DNA from: Reticulitermes lucifugus | Taxonomy: Eukaryota > Arthropoda > Insecta > Blattodea > Rhinotermitidae | Assembly: GCA_026260175.1 (NCBI GenBank) | Contig: JAKCWW010000029.1 | Coordinates: 1 to 64,000 of the forward strand | Direction of reading: 5' to 3' | DNA length: 64,000 nucleotides | Part shown: piece by piece, positions 51,319 to 62,788 of the stretch | Position numbering within the stretch: position 1 is the stretch's first letter | Layout of the letters: each line of letters begins with the position of its first letter | The notes under the pieces: generated by a model | What the model was told of the DNA's origin: nothing | Database searches by the model: none | The model's input: only the letters and a program-made list of their open reading frames with translations | Position numbers and translations under genes: made by a program

Positions 51319-51626
51319 CAGGGGTTCTCAAACTTTTTTGCTGGAATGTCACAAAATGAAATTTAACAATTTCAGTTAATGTCCAATAACTTTTTGTATT
51401 CGAATAAACAAGCTGAAATTGGCAAGACTGACTGACGGCGAGGATGACTTATATAATGTTGCCTGCAATGCTGCGTGTTAGCAAATATATGTGGCTTATG
51501 CTTTATTTATTTTTTAAAAATTGTATCTTTTCTTAGATTTCAAATTTTTATTAAGGACGCTTACTACCAGTAGACAATACCTGGCGTACCAGTAGCGGTA
51601 AGCTTACCACAAGTTGATAAACCATG
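51319..51626. mobile_element. hAT-type MITE with 8-bp target-site duplication
   Basis: The left end is CAGGGGTTCTCAAACTTTTT, the well-known hAT (Charlie/Buster-like) terminal repeat. The right end, read inwards on minus, is CATGGTTTATCAACTTG, a diverged partner. The element is flanked on both sides by the identical octamer CTCTAGAG (51311-51318 and 51627-51634), fitting the hAT preference for nTCTAGAn targets. The 308-bp length with no transposase shows a non-autonomous element. It lies in the Dfd intron 65 bp from the minisatellite. Confidence 0.85.
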
Positions 51627-51995
51627 CTCTAGAGAAATTATTTTTATTTCGCTTTATGTTTTTGCTTTTCGAAAATCGCAGCCAGTCCAAGACTTCTCTC
51701 CACAATTGCTGCCTGCTACGGTCAGTCCGTACTGTACACAGTGATCATTCACAGTGTACGGTTTGATAACATACTGACTTATCAATTGAACAGATTCGAA
51801 AAGAATTTACTGTGTGAAGATGTTTGGATGCACAAGATTTTAAAACAATCCCATATAATTTTAAAGTAACCTTAATATATATTGCCAACAATATACATTT
51901 TCTTGTAATGGTATACTGACATTGCACTTTACCATCCACAATTTTACAAAGCTCTTTGCTAAGGCTGATATGTCATTTAGTATATTTTGTTTATT

Positions 51996-52030
51996 CCTTA
52001 GGATGGTTGTAAATAACAACCGAAACATGT
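51996..52030 (+). repeat. Solitary foldback-type core with a clean 6-bp stem
   Basis: ggatGGTTGTaaataACAACC is followed at once by GAAACATGT. The stem is perfect (6 bp, 5-nt loop) and abuts GAAAC as in the foldback arms. No inverted partner was found near it. Confidence 0.5.
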
Positions 52031-52296
52031 AGAGGTGATTCTGTATTCATGAACAAGTGCAATATTTTGGTAATTAACATATTTGTATGTATAAAATGCA
52101 TGGAGGATGCACAATATTAAAATTTAATATTCATGTAGTATACATGCACATGAGGCTGACTGTGAACGGTGTTTTAAAAGATTTTCTATACAAAGGAGAG
52201 TCATAACCACCTGAATCTAATGTACTATAATTGGATGGACAGAGCAAATGGCTATCATATAAGAAAAACACTTTTTATTTCGTTAATGCGTGGCTC

Positions 52297-52510
52297 CGCT
52301 TGCTGGGACTGTGGGTTCTAATCCCGCCGGGGGCATGGATGTCTCTCTCTTGTGAGTGTTGTGTGTTGTCAGGTAGAGGTCTCTGCGACGGGCTGGTCAC
52401 TCGTCCAGAGGAGTCTTACCGAGTGTCGTGTGTCTAAAGTGTGATCGCGAAACCTCGAAAAGTGAGGAGGCCTAGGCCTCCTAGGCGCTTTCGAGCCATA
52501 GGAAAAGAAA
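52297..52510 (+). mobile_element. tRNA-derived SINE, family C, copy 2, with perfect 12-bp target duplication
   Basis: It opens at cgcttgctgggactgtgggt and has the B-box region gggttctaatcccgccgg, then cttgtgagtgttgtgtg, gtcaggtagaggtctctgcg, cactcgtccagaggagtc, taccgagtgtcgtgtgtct, cctcgaaaagtgaggaggcc, and an aaaagaaa tail. It is flanked by the identical aatgcgtggctc (52285-52296 and 52511-52522). It is 5' truncated just upstream of the B box. The exact duplication indicates a fairly recent insertion. Confidence 0.9.
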
Positions 52511-52522
52511 AATGCGTGGCTC

Positions 52523-53654
52523 TTCTCTACTTTGTCACCTAATGTGAGACTCTCGAAGCTCGTCTAGTTGGCCATTCCCGCCATACAAAGTAAGCTCTTG
52601 ATAGAAACTTCAAACAAGTCAAGTAGGCCACAGTAAGTACCTAAATAAATGCAGCATTGCTTTCTGTTAACTTCAAAATATACGTATTTCCCACCTTGTT
52701 TCGCACTTTGGAAAATATTTAATAATTTTTAATGTTATGTTTTCGCATTAATACTTATTTTTATCCAGCTTAGTACTTAATAATTAGTCCCTCATGTTTC
52801 GAAATATGCAGAAGAGTGAAGGAGATTGGGTGGGAAATACGGGTGCGAGAGCATTCAAACATCCTGTGAAGTCAGAAATTCCTTCAAACAAAACGTAATC
52901 TCCAGAACACGACTCTGATAATGGGACTGACGATGCAGGTAGAAACTTTGCACTTTGAAGAGGAAAAAACATCATGATAATATGTGTAAAAGTTGTCCCA
53001 TTGTAACAGAAAGCAAAAGGCGCTTATTCTGGAAGCATGGAAGTGCTGAGACTGGTAGCTCTTACAATGATGTGTAATAACAGTAAAGTTCTCGGAATAG
53101 AGGCCTCATACAAAATATTGTTCAAGATGTCTGTATGTAAAGAAAGCGAATTCTTATTTTTCTGTCAAAAGGCAAGAAATTGATGTACCGTACTTTGTTA
53201 CAAGTGCAGTCGATGATGAAGCATAATAATAGCGACAGTAGTCGTCCTTAGAAAAGGTTTGTCGTAAAATAAACAACAATGAGTTGTAAAATTGTTGTCT
53301 GTTTATAATGACAATAATAGGACAATAACTATAAGAATTATAGCATTCTGGGATTTTACGCTCTTAAGTCTGATAGTCGTTTACAAAATTTCGGTGGAAC
53401 CTGCTCTCTCTTTTTTATCCTAGAAATATAAAGAGTAGATTATTACGAAAAGTCGGTATCTATTAAAAATGACGCTTTCCCATCTAGGAAGATAGCAGTC
53501 GTAGGAAACTGGTATTTAAGAAATTTTAATATAGTGCCGTTACTTTAAATGACCCCAACGGTTAGTCACGTCCTGTCGGGTCGTTTGCGCTGGACAGCAA
53601 CCCCACGCGCCAGTTTCTTCCTACGCTTCTTATTGTAGACGTTGTGGGGTCCCT
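52523..53654. other. Intronic AT-rich DNA, nothing recognised
   Basis: No feature could be supported. Confidence 0.4.
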
Positions 53655-53935
53655 GTGACTCATCTGCAGTCGCTATGTGGATTTCTATATGGTGCATACG
53701 ATAATAGAGTTGCTGCAGAAGCGTAATCGCAAATTCCGATGGAGTTGTTTGGATACGCCAGTTCCGCTCAAGAAAACAATTTACAAGCAAGTGAAAAGTT
53801 TTCAAGCAACAGGTTCCATTTCAGACACCGACAGAACACGCAGAAGAAGGAAAAGCTGGACCACGTTTGGGTTAGATTAGATAATCTCCCAGAAAATCTT
53901 AATAGATCACACCACATTCTGTTTACTGATGGAGA
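53655..53935 (+). mobile_element. DNA transposon fragment encoding a DUF4817-like helix-turn-helix
   Basis: One frame (53677-53880) reads CLDTPVPLKKTIYKQVKSF then QATGSISDTDRTRRRRKS. A second frame (ending 53975) continues with KEKLDHVWVRLDNLPENL. This follows the N-terminal DUF4817 pattern DxPVPSKxTIYRLVKKFRETGSV-D-KRxxR-RVLTEEKLDEIGARLExSPRKSL, found in abundant mariner-like insect transposons. The switch of frame near 53840 is a frameshift. The catalytic domain is missing. It is an old fragment inside the Dfd intron. Confidence 0.7.
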
Positions 53936-56900
53936 TAAGGTTTTACCTCAGTGGATAGTTGAACTGTCAGAATAACAGGTATTGGTCTACATAAAATCCC
54001 ATGCCTTTCCGCGGAGTGTCATTTACTGGTGCTAATGTTTATATGTGATGTGTTTTGAGTGTAACAAGGAATATGGGGCCCATCTTCTCTTATACTATAA
54101 ATTAACACGAACATGTAATATACATTGTAACACAATTTTTGAACGCCGTTCAGATTACGAAAAAATATAAAGGAAGTTCTTTCAGTAGGTCGAACTACAA
54201 AATATTTTCAGGGTCTTATTTAAAAGTGGTGAGTAAATCCTAATATTAATTGCAGGCCATTAAACTAAAATACGTCAACCCAATTTACGGCAGCCTGGGA
54301 GAGATGCGCTGGTTAATGTCACGAGAAGCGTTCTGAGTAAAGAGAAAAACGTGGGGCCATCAAAAAGTCCAAGTATAGGAATTTTTATTCAGGTCCAGCT
54401 TAAGTAAATCTAAATTGTAAGCTTACTGTCAGCAGTATTATCCTGAATGTACTTCACCATCGAAAACACTGAGTTTATTTGTTACGTTCGCAAGATATAT
54501 GGTTGGGACACAATATAAAGTCATTCAGGAATAATAAAAATAACATTATTTTTGAATGAGTAGTGATGTGAAACTGTTTGTATTTTCTTTTCGTTAGGTG
54601 ATAAAAGTAATCCAGCAAAACTTTTCGACAGTAATCCACATTTGTTATAATTTGTAAATAATCTCTCTATTGTTTGCCTAACGCAGGTTTAGAAATCCTG
54701 AAAGCAAAATTACCACATGCGTACGGACCGATATCAAAAACAAAGAAATTATTGTGATGAATATGAACATATAAAACGTCCATCTGATTCAATTCAATTG
54801 TGTTTTGTTTCTCAATGAATTTAACTAAATTATGAGGCGCATTAAGCAACTCATATGGAACCCGAAAGAAGGAGTAATTTATAAGATTTCAGAAAAAAAA
54901 TATCTGGCGCGCCATCTGAAGAGTCAAGTAGGTGGGTATGTTCTTTCGGAAAAACATACTGTTGCCCTTTGCACTGTAGTAGTCTACTCTAAATATGAAG
55001 GAAATATTTTCCCCTGAAATTTAGGGACACATCTATAGGACTAGAAGTTGTCGCGACTCCAGAGGACTGCAAAATGATTTTTTAGTGTGGTGAAAACTTC
55101 TGATTATACTCCGCAGAGGAAGTGATGTTTGAGTTTTCCGAAATCACTCATTGAATATACTGGCATAATATTTTAAAATATGTCACGAAGGCTTCTGTGT
55201 GTCCTGCGTTTCACGACGTATTACTGCTTCATCTTGCACGACAATAAGCCTTAGACATACGACAATATCAACAGTAACGAGATAAGAACAAAGAAACAAA
55301 AGACATCGAATATAATAGTGGGGTTTAAGACGTGAAAAACTGGTTATTACTAATTGATAAGAAGTCGTGGGTTAGTGACATTAAAACTATTGGCTCTAAT
55401 TATTGCACTGTATTACTGATATGTGTCATTAAGGAGATATAGTTTCTTGTAATTAGAAAATACTCCAAACAAAATTACAAATTAATATAAACGCTATCTA
55501 TAATCTGACAACATAATTATAAGCATAAATGCCACGAGCTATACATATTAACAGCTGCATGCTCGATGAAATGTTGGTAGTTAATTAAAATACAATGGCC
55601 TGGGTTACATAATAGTCTCTTTTCATGCATAACGATGTCTGTAATTACACAAATGTGAGTTATACGACAACACATTTATTTAACTCTGAGAAAGTCAGTT
55701 GCGAAATTAGTGTCTCCATCATGCAGGTCTAATGTAAGAGTCAGAAAAATGGCCGCGTATTATCGGCGTTTATGAATAAGCAGAAGTCCTCAGAATAGAT
55801 TATTTACGATAAATGATTATTGATCGGGTGCTCTGCAAAATTTCTCTTCTTATGGGAAACAAAACATTCAAGAAAACCATTAAAACTGCACGTCATTGGA
55901 GCTTAATTCTAAACGAATTTAGACCTAAATTTTCACATAATAAATACATGTGTGTTAGGAAATATAACAAATACATCCAATAAAAACCACAAGGAAAACA
56001 CAACCAAGAGTTAATAAAACATTACGTCTGGTGTAATTTTTGAAGTAAAAAGACTAAAATAATAACTTATTCCTTAACAACAACAACAATAACAACAGTA
56101 ATATTAATAAAAATAATAATAATAAATAAATAAGCGCATTAGAGGAAATAATTACGTAACACGCCATTTTGTAAATTTGAGGTTTTATTTTCAATTTGCT
56201 TAAACATGCGAGTGATAGAAAACATTTGAACTGGCAGTGTAGACTAGAGGATATAAGAGAATACCGTGAAAGTCATTAGTATTGTAGGTCTCAAGAAAAA
56301 AATGTAAAACCTGAAAATAATACAGATACGATTACTTTAAACCTACATGACTTTAGCTCATACTTCGCAAGGAAGAAAGTGTGTGTTCATTACACAGAGT
56401 ACGTATTAAATTCTGTATAGGGAAACAATGACTATTTATTGTGAGAATTATAAGAAATGCATAAAGACTAAATGTGGAATAATGTAATGATTTTGTTGCC
56501 AGACCTGGCCGGATACTTACTAACTACTAGGCATTAAATGGTTATACTTCAAAGTGCTAACAGCAAATTCGAAACGTTGTGGAGATAAATGTGTTCACTC
56601 TGGGTGGAATATCCATTTTGCTTTAAATATTTGTAGATATTTGTTAAATGAACATAAAAGATACGGGCAATTTGATAGATCAACAATATCCAATTTTATA
56701 TGTGTAAAAACTTCACGGTTAAAGCTTCCTTTAATATTTTGCTCTATCACATTTTTAGCTAATAATTTATATTCGTATACTACAACCCAAAGTAATTATT
56801 TGTGTTGTAAGTTATATATCCAGAAATAATTGTACTTTCTCTCTGGATCCACAAAATATTAACCAAATATTTTCAAAGAAACTGACATTGGAAAATAAAT

Positions 56901-59900
56901 TAAAAATCATCACATTAATAATATTTCAGAATGTTTTTATTAACATGTTAAATGTGTTCAGCAATATAAATAATTTTTGGTTTTCTCTTCATCTTCCGCT
57001 TAGATTTGCTACAGAAGACGACTTAAGGGAAAATCGAGTCTTATCTCAGCAACTAACAATACTTTGTTCCTACATTTTTTTGCAAGGAAGCTGAATTATC
57101 TCTTCTCCAAAAAGAGTACTTTCATGAGAGAAATTTTAGTGCTTTGCATGTTATTTTAACCTAAAGTGAACTATCAAATAAAAATTAATTGCACATATGA
57201 ATGTGTCCTCAGCATTTCTCTATTTCAAATCTGTCGGTCAGCAGCCAAGTTACGTTGCAATCGAGCACATTATACTTATGAAATATAAGGTTATTGACTC
57301 CAAACGGAACTGTCATTTTCAATAATCAATGAATTTTGTAGTTTTCTTTGAGGAACCTCTATCATATTTATATTAAACGAGAAAGAATGCTTTCTCCAGA
57401 TTTTAGAGATGTAATAAAAATTTGCGCAACACAAAAATAAATGCATATGAATGTAACTATTTTCATTCTGTAGAGTGAACCAGTCTGTAACAAAGGAAAA
57501 CCACCATAATAAACGCTTAATAGATAGAGTCTTTTGTAATGAATGATGAGATAAGTTGTTTCTGAAATTTAAATCCTCGAACACTCCAGCCATACAAGTT
57601 AATATTTACTTAATTAGCAGTTACAAACTCCTTATCTCAAAATCATTTTGGAATTTTTGGTCCACGGTTATACTTTGAACTTATATGGCTAAGTTTCCAT
57701 ATTATTATTTTTTGGTTAACTGATTTAGATGCCTTCTTTATAGAAATTTAAACGTCCAAATTTTCTACTCATAAAATCCACATTCCAAAAGAAATTTTGT
57801 AACAATGCTTCTAATTTTAAATCAGTATTTTGATACCCCTATTTATTTTCTTACGGATAACGTCGTTAGGTATGTTTCTTAAACAAGTCAGTTGACATAA
57901 TCTAATTTATATACTACAATTTAGTGTCCGGTTAGAAAGTTTTGTGTTCTGGGCTGTCAATTTTAAACTAAATTTTTATGACCTCCATTAAATAAAGTAA
58001 TAAATCGGCCAATATTTTTACACAAATAAAACAGCTAAACCTTCCATAACATAACCAACCCCTAACTGTAAATTCCTGATAAGTTTTCGTGAGATCTTTT
58101 TAAAATGAAAGTCGTACAGTAGGACATTCACAACAAGCAGTGGAGACTTTAGTCAAAGCGAAATTCAAAGCGCAATTCCTAAAATTCCAAGCCACCCTTC
58201 CTATGTCCGGTCTTGTCAGCCTGACAACGTATAGAAGCATTCTTTTGATTCAGACATCCGGACAGCTGGCTGGACGGCTAGCAGTTCCTCGAATAACAAG
58301 GGTCACGATTTCCGTAGTATGAGCGTACAAAAAATACTGAAGCCTATCGCCAAGAATGAGAAGTTGAATTGTTTTACGTGGGTCACAATAAATTCAGCAC
58401 GATTCTACAGCACTATTACATACTTCACCATGAAATATGAAAATTAACCTAAATCAGTCGTAGTACTTAAATAATCAGTACGTACCTTACAGTAAACACG
58501 CTTCGCTTCGGTTTAAATCCAATTACGTTAAAGGCGTATTAGGAAATAATTGTCTGCTTTGACATTCGTAAGAAAAACAGAAATGTTTTCTATGGGTATG
58601 GTGTAGAATTTTTTATTGTAAAACCTGGGGTACATAGATTAACCACTGGACCTTAAAGGGTTCTGCTTTATTTCAGATATGTGAAGTTGCTTATCGTAAT
58701 CCAAAGGTTCTTGAAATCAAGTTTCTGACATAAGTCAATTTGTTACATTTTCCACAATTTCACATACCCAGTTGCATAAATGTTAGATCTACGGGCATAT
58801 ATATTTTTATTTATATAATTAGTAATAATATCCATACCACATACCCATCACGTATTTCCAGGCCTTTTTAAGTCATAAATAATTTCTCTAGTGTCGGTGG
58901 CAAGTAAAATATTTAGAGAATTGCTGCCTTTAAAATAAGGGGTTATTCATATCCTGCCAACTACAAGCTGGAGAAATAGCACTTGTTAATTTTCCGCAAA
59001 TGCTTGATCAAAGAGTGCGCTGCTTTCCTACGTTAGGTAAGCCTCAACTTGATTTGGAATTGTATGTGATTTGTTTACAAATGAATCCATACTCTTCAAC
59101 AATTAAGGTTATGTTAATCTTAATAAAATGTGGAAAGTTTTTTCCTTCTCAGCCACAAATAAAAAGTTTGTCATAATTTTACACATGCTTATTTGTTTCA
59201 TATCAATGTAAAAACTTTTAACTGGTACACTTTCAAATTGAACAGATAGCAGATAATTTGTAATTGAAGTGAAGTTTTCTTTAACATTTTATACAGTCCG
59301 GAGTCACAGAAAAACACCGGGCTGTATAGTCATATTTTACTTTTATAATCGTAATGGGAACTTCTACTAATTAAAGAAAAGAAAGGGTAAATAAAGAATT
59401 CCTCTTTGTCACACCGGTTGTAAGTCTTATATGTTGTAAAATCATTTTAAACATTGGGCAGAATGTCGCGTTAAGTTCATTTAAAATGTGATGGCCACGA
59501 AATGCACACTTTTTTGTCTGATTTATTTGCAGTTTCCAAAGATAAAACGGACAGAATACCGCTTAAGAATAATTGTGTCTAAGTTGAAGAAGTAGTGTAG
59601 ACACGAAGATTGATATTGTGTCAAATTCTAGAGGGCTACGTGTAAAACGACCATAACGAACGTTTAGATAAAATTTGATACTTCTCCACTTGCAAATTTA
59701 GGGCGCGCCTTTATGTAAATTGTAATTATAGAAAATGTTATACAATTTAATTCGTACTATGACAACTGAAGTTCGCAATATTCATCAAGAAATTCGCCAG
59801 GTTTTATGGAAAATGTAGATTATTACGTTGTTTATAACAACCACCAAAGTTCCTGAGATAAAAGGACTTATTCTACATTTTCTTTAAAACCTGCGACAAT

Positions 59901-60837
59901 ATTATCCTCAGATTTATACAGACGTCTTACAATTTGTCGCCTTCATTCCGGTTTCTTTGCCCACTCTTTTCATGCTTGCATGCTTCACAAAATTTATTCT
60001 TCGCATATTGTCGAAAAACATTGTATAAGAGTATGAGATTCATGCTCACACTTTGGAATATATCTGACTATGTAACTCATGACATACTGGGCTATTCATG
60101 GTTTTTACTTTTCTGGGTAAGGGGAAAGTGATACCCTAGTGTATTTTACTTCTGTTTTTAAGGGGTAATCAACAGTTTCCTCCGGAACACTAACAATGAT
60201 CTACCAATCAATAAGCTTTGCTTAATCAGAAGACAATAGCGTAAACGAACCGCTAGGGAAACCTCAAGTAATTTAGTTAAATATTTTATTTTGTGGGAAT
60301 GTCGTGCGCTACCTTATTTATAAGACATTGAACTCAATGCTACATTGGAGAAAATGCATTCTTTTAAGTGAAACTTTGTTAATTTGCGACTGAACAAATT
60401 TATTGCACATGGAGACACTGCTGCTTTAAGTGCATGAAACTATCGTGTAAACACAACGGAGTTTCAGGTTGACTGATGTGGGAAATAAGAACTAAATGTA
60501 CGTTAATTAAGAGTCGATTTCAAGTTTGGAAATATGTATTTTTAATTTCATATAAAAATCACATTTAATTTTCTGCCCGGAACTAATAACTTTTGTAGAA
60601 TTACTTTTCTAACAATTTTAACAACCATTTTAAGGAAATGTTCTGACGTTCCAGTTTCAGCCTAGTACTATGAGAAATTATTGACAAAAGCGATCGATGC
60701 AAGGCTACTTGTCCTGAAAACACATTGTTCTCTAAGCAATAGAGCAACACTCTTTCCATTCGAAGTTCAGAATTAGATGTAAAAATAAATCGTGGCATGA
60801 AAAACGCACCGATATGTTCATGTAATGACAATGATAA
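53936..60837. other. Long intronic AT-rich stretch, nothing recognised
   Basis: About 6.9 kb hold no recognised insertion or exon; short AAC/AAT runs lie near 56086-56132. Conserved regulatory DNA of Dfd could be here but cannot be told by eye. Confidence 0.4.
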
Positions 60838-61086
60838 AGAGTCCAGCACGGTGGCCGCTTGCTGGGATTGTGAGTTTGAATCCCGCCGGGGACATGGCTG
60901 CCTGTTCCTTGTGAGTGTTGTGTATGTTGTCAGGTAGGGGTCTCTGCGACTGGTCGATCCCTTGTCCAGAGGAGTCCTACTGATCGTGGTGTGTCTGAGT
61001 GTGATCAGATGCATCAACAAACTCTACATCTACAATGAGTAGGTAGAAATTGTGAAACTAAGAAAGAAAGAAAGAAGGAAAGAAAG
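60838..61086 (+). mobile_element. tRNA-derived SINE, family C, copy 3
   Basis: It contains cagcacggtggccgcttgct, the B-box region gagtttgaatcccgccgg, cttgtgagtgttgtgt, gtcaggtaggggtctctgcg, and cttgtccagaggagtcctac. After gtgtgtctgagtgtgatcag it departs from copies 1 and 2 and ends in an (AAAG)n tail at about 61060-61086. A likely 8-bp duplication, aatgataa, lies at 60830-60837 and 61087-61094. A different 3' end with a conserved 5' part suggests a subfamily. Confidence 0.75.
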
Positions 61087-61242
61087 ATAATGATAATAAA
61101 CTAACATTAAGTCTATACCTAACAACAGAACCTCTGTTTCTACATCGGTCACAATAAAGCCCACCACTGGACAACATCCTTATTCATTTCCATCTACATC
61201 TCAGTGTTAGCGCGTTGGCAAAATTGCGAAAAGCGAATATTA

Positions 61243-61385
61243 GCTTCGTCATATCTGTCTGTCTGTCTGTCTGTCCATCCATCCGTCCGTCCGCGTAGAA
61301 CAACTCGGCTCCCACTGGAAGGATTTTCATGCAATTTGATACTTTAGTATTTTTTGAGAATCTGTCGCGAAAATACAAACACAAT
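61243..61385 (+). repeat. Dispersed repeat, copy 2 of 2 (CTGTCTG-rich 5' end)
   Basis: A (CTGT)n/(CCGT)n run at 61255-61295 is followed by actcggctcccactggaagg, attttcatgcaatttgatac and ttgagaatctgtcgcg, parallel to 3135-3275. Confidence 0.55.
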
Positions 61386-62476
61386 TAAAATCTGACAAGA
61401 ATAACCGTTATTTTACACGAAGATAACATCTTACTCAATTCTTCTTAGAATGAGACATGCTTCAGACAAACTTAGAGAAAATCAAAACACACGTTTTGTA
61501 TTAAATAATCTTTTTCAAAAAATGTGGAAAAATGTGGTAGAAACAGACAGGCCACAGATGACGACATAATACGGCGCATTCTCATTGCGTACTAGATAAC
61601 TACGGCTAGAGATAACACACTCGGAATATGCAATACTTATTGCTTTTCCAAGAGAACAATGGTTAAGCGAACGCGCTTCAATTTTACGTTTTTACGTACA
61701 TTGCCTGTCTTGTCATAACTATCCCCATAAAATCCATTTTAATATTAAACTCCCAGCTCCATTTCTTTCATAAATGTGATTGTTTCCCCACTGGAACCCT
61801 GTTTGCGTTGTCTTCGCACTTAGTTGCTTTCGCATGCAGCATTCTAAATTTAATTATCCTAATTATCTCAGATAACACGTGTAAATAACACATTTCTTTC
61901 TTGCGTAATAGTACAAATTGCTGAATAATCAGCCTCTTTAGGATCACTTAGTTTATTGAGTACTTTGTTTTGAACCACATAAAAATCTGTACTTTCCTCG
62001 AAATAAGGCACAGCTTTGCAAAGGAAGTGAAAAATTTACCATTTTTATATACCGATCTTAGCGATATTAATGGTGTACGTGGTAATAATAGTTAATGTAT
62101 TTTATGCCCTGACGCCCTGTAGTTTGGTAGTACAAAGTTTTTCTTAGATATTTTTCTTCAAAAACACAACATCATATCTCAGAAGACTAACTAACTCTGA
62201 CTAACTAACTCCATGTAGCAGAGTCCTTCTTGAGAAGCTAACAGGTCGTCAGCTAGTCAAGAAATTCCCCACATTTTATGAAACCCAAAGGTTCACTACC
62301 GCATTCACAAGAGCCAGTAGACCTTAATCTTTGTAGAAACAGCTGCCAGAATCTGATACGTAGTATGGAAACAACAGCAACATGAACGAGTAAGAAAAAT
62401 AATTTCCACAGTTAAAAATAAAATACTATTAATATGTTTCTGCTTTTCCTTTTGATTAGCACCTTAATCACACATT
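61386..62476. other. Intronic DNA, nothing recognised
   Basis: No feature could be supported. A short gactaactaact repeat lies near 62185-62212. Confidence 0.35.
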
Positions 62477-62645
62477 TATGAAATTTTCGCTCTTTTGGGA
62501 TGTTACAAAAAAGTATATTGACAGATATTTACCGACATTTTGGGACAATATGTGTCCTATCTTCAATGGCCAAGCAGTCCCGAAACGTCGATAACTAATT
62601 ACCAATCTACGCTGCGTATTATCCCAAAAGAGCGAAGATCTCATT
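62477..62645. mobile_element. Foldback element FB9 with GAAAC core
   Basis: The arms 62477-62544 and 62575-62645 are inverted copies. The outer block ttcgctcttttgggat is exact (16 bp) in both, and the inner block gacattttgggac pairs with gtcccgaaacgtc. The core in the centre reads cttcaatggccaagcagtcc followed by CGAAACG (62561-62587). It lies about 90 bp left of an assembly gap. Confidence 0.7.
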
Positions 62646-62738
62646 TACACCGCGGCGGAAGCCTGAAATCACGCACACATATTCATTCATTCTGTAGTCT
62701 GTCTTACGACAGGTCCGTAGCCTCTTCCAAAGCGAGTT

Positions 62739-62788
62739 NNNNNNNNNNNNNNNNNNNNNNNNNNNNNNNNNNNNNNNNNNNNNNNNNN
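62739..62788. other. Assembly gap (50 N)
   Basis: A run of N bases; the open frames that cross it are not meaningful. Confidence 0.95.

Noticed and set aside
52552-52566. gaagctcgtct, like the start of miR-993-3p
   Set aside because: 11 bases only; no ccctgtag-bearing partner arm lies upstream.
60574-60590. gcccggaacta, an 11-base match to the complement of miR-993-5p
   Set aside because: The match stops after 11 bases, the 3p arm is absent from the neighbouring 80 bases, and the site is in the Dfd intron, not the expected interval.
60601-61020. 139-codon minus ORF
   Set aside because: Roughly half is the reverse of a family C SINE; no exon-like signals and no similarity to Dfd exon 1.
62110-62126. 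gccctgtagtttgg, partly like miR-10/miR-993 5p seeds
   Set aside because: Only the ccctgtagt core matches, and no complementary arm follows, so no hairpin of miRNA type forms.
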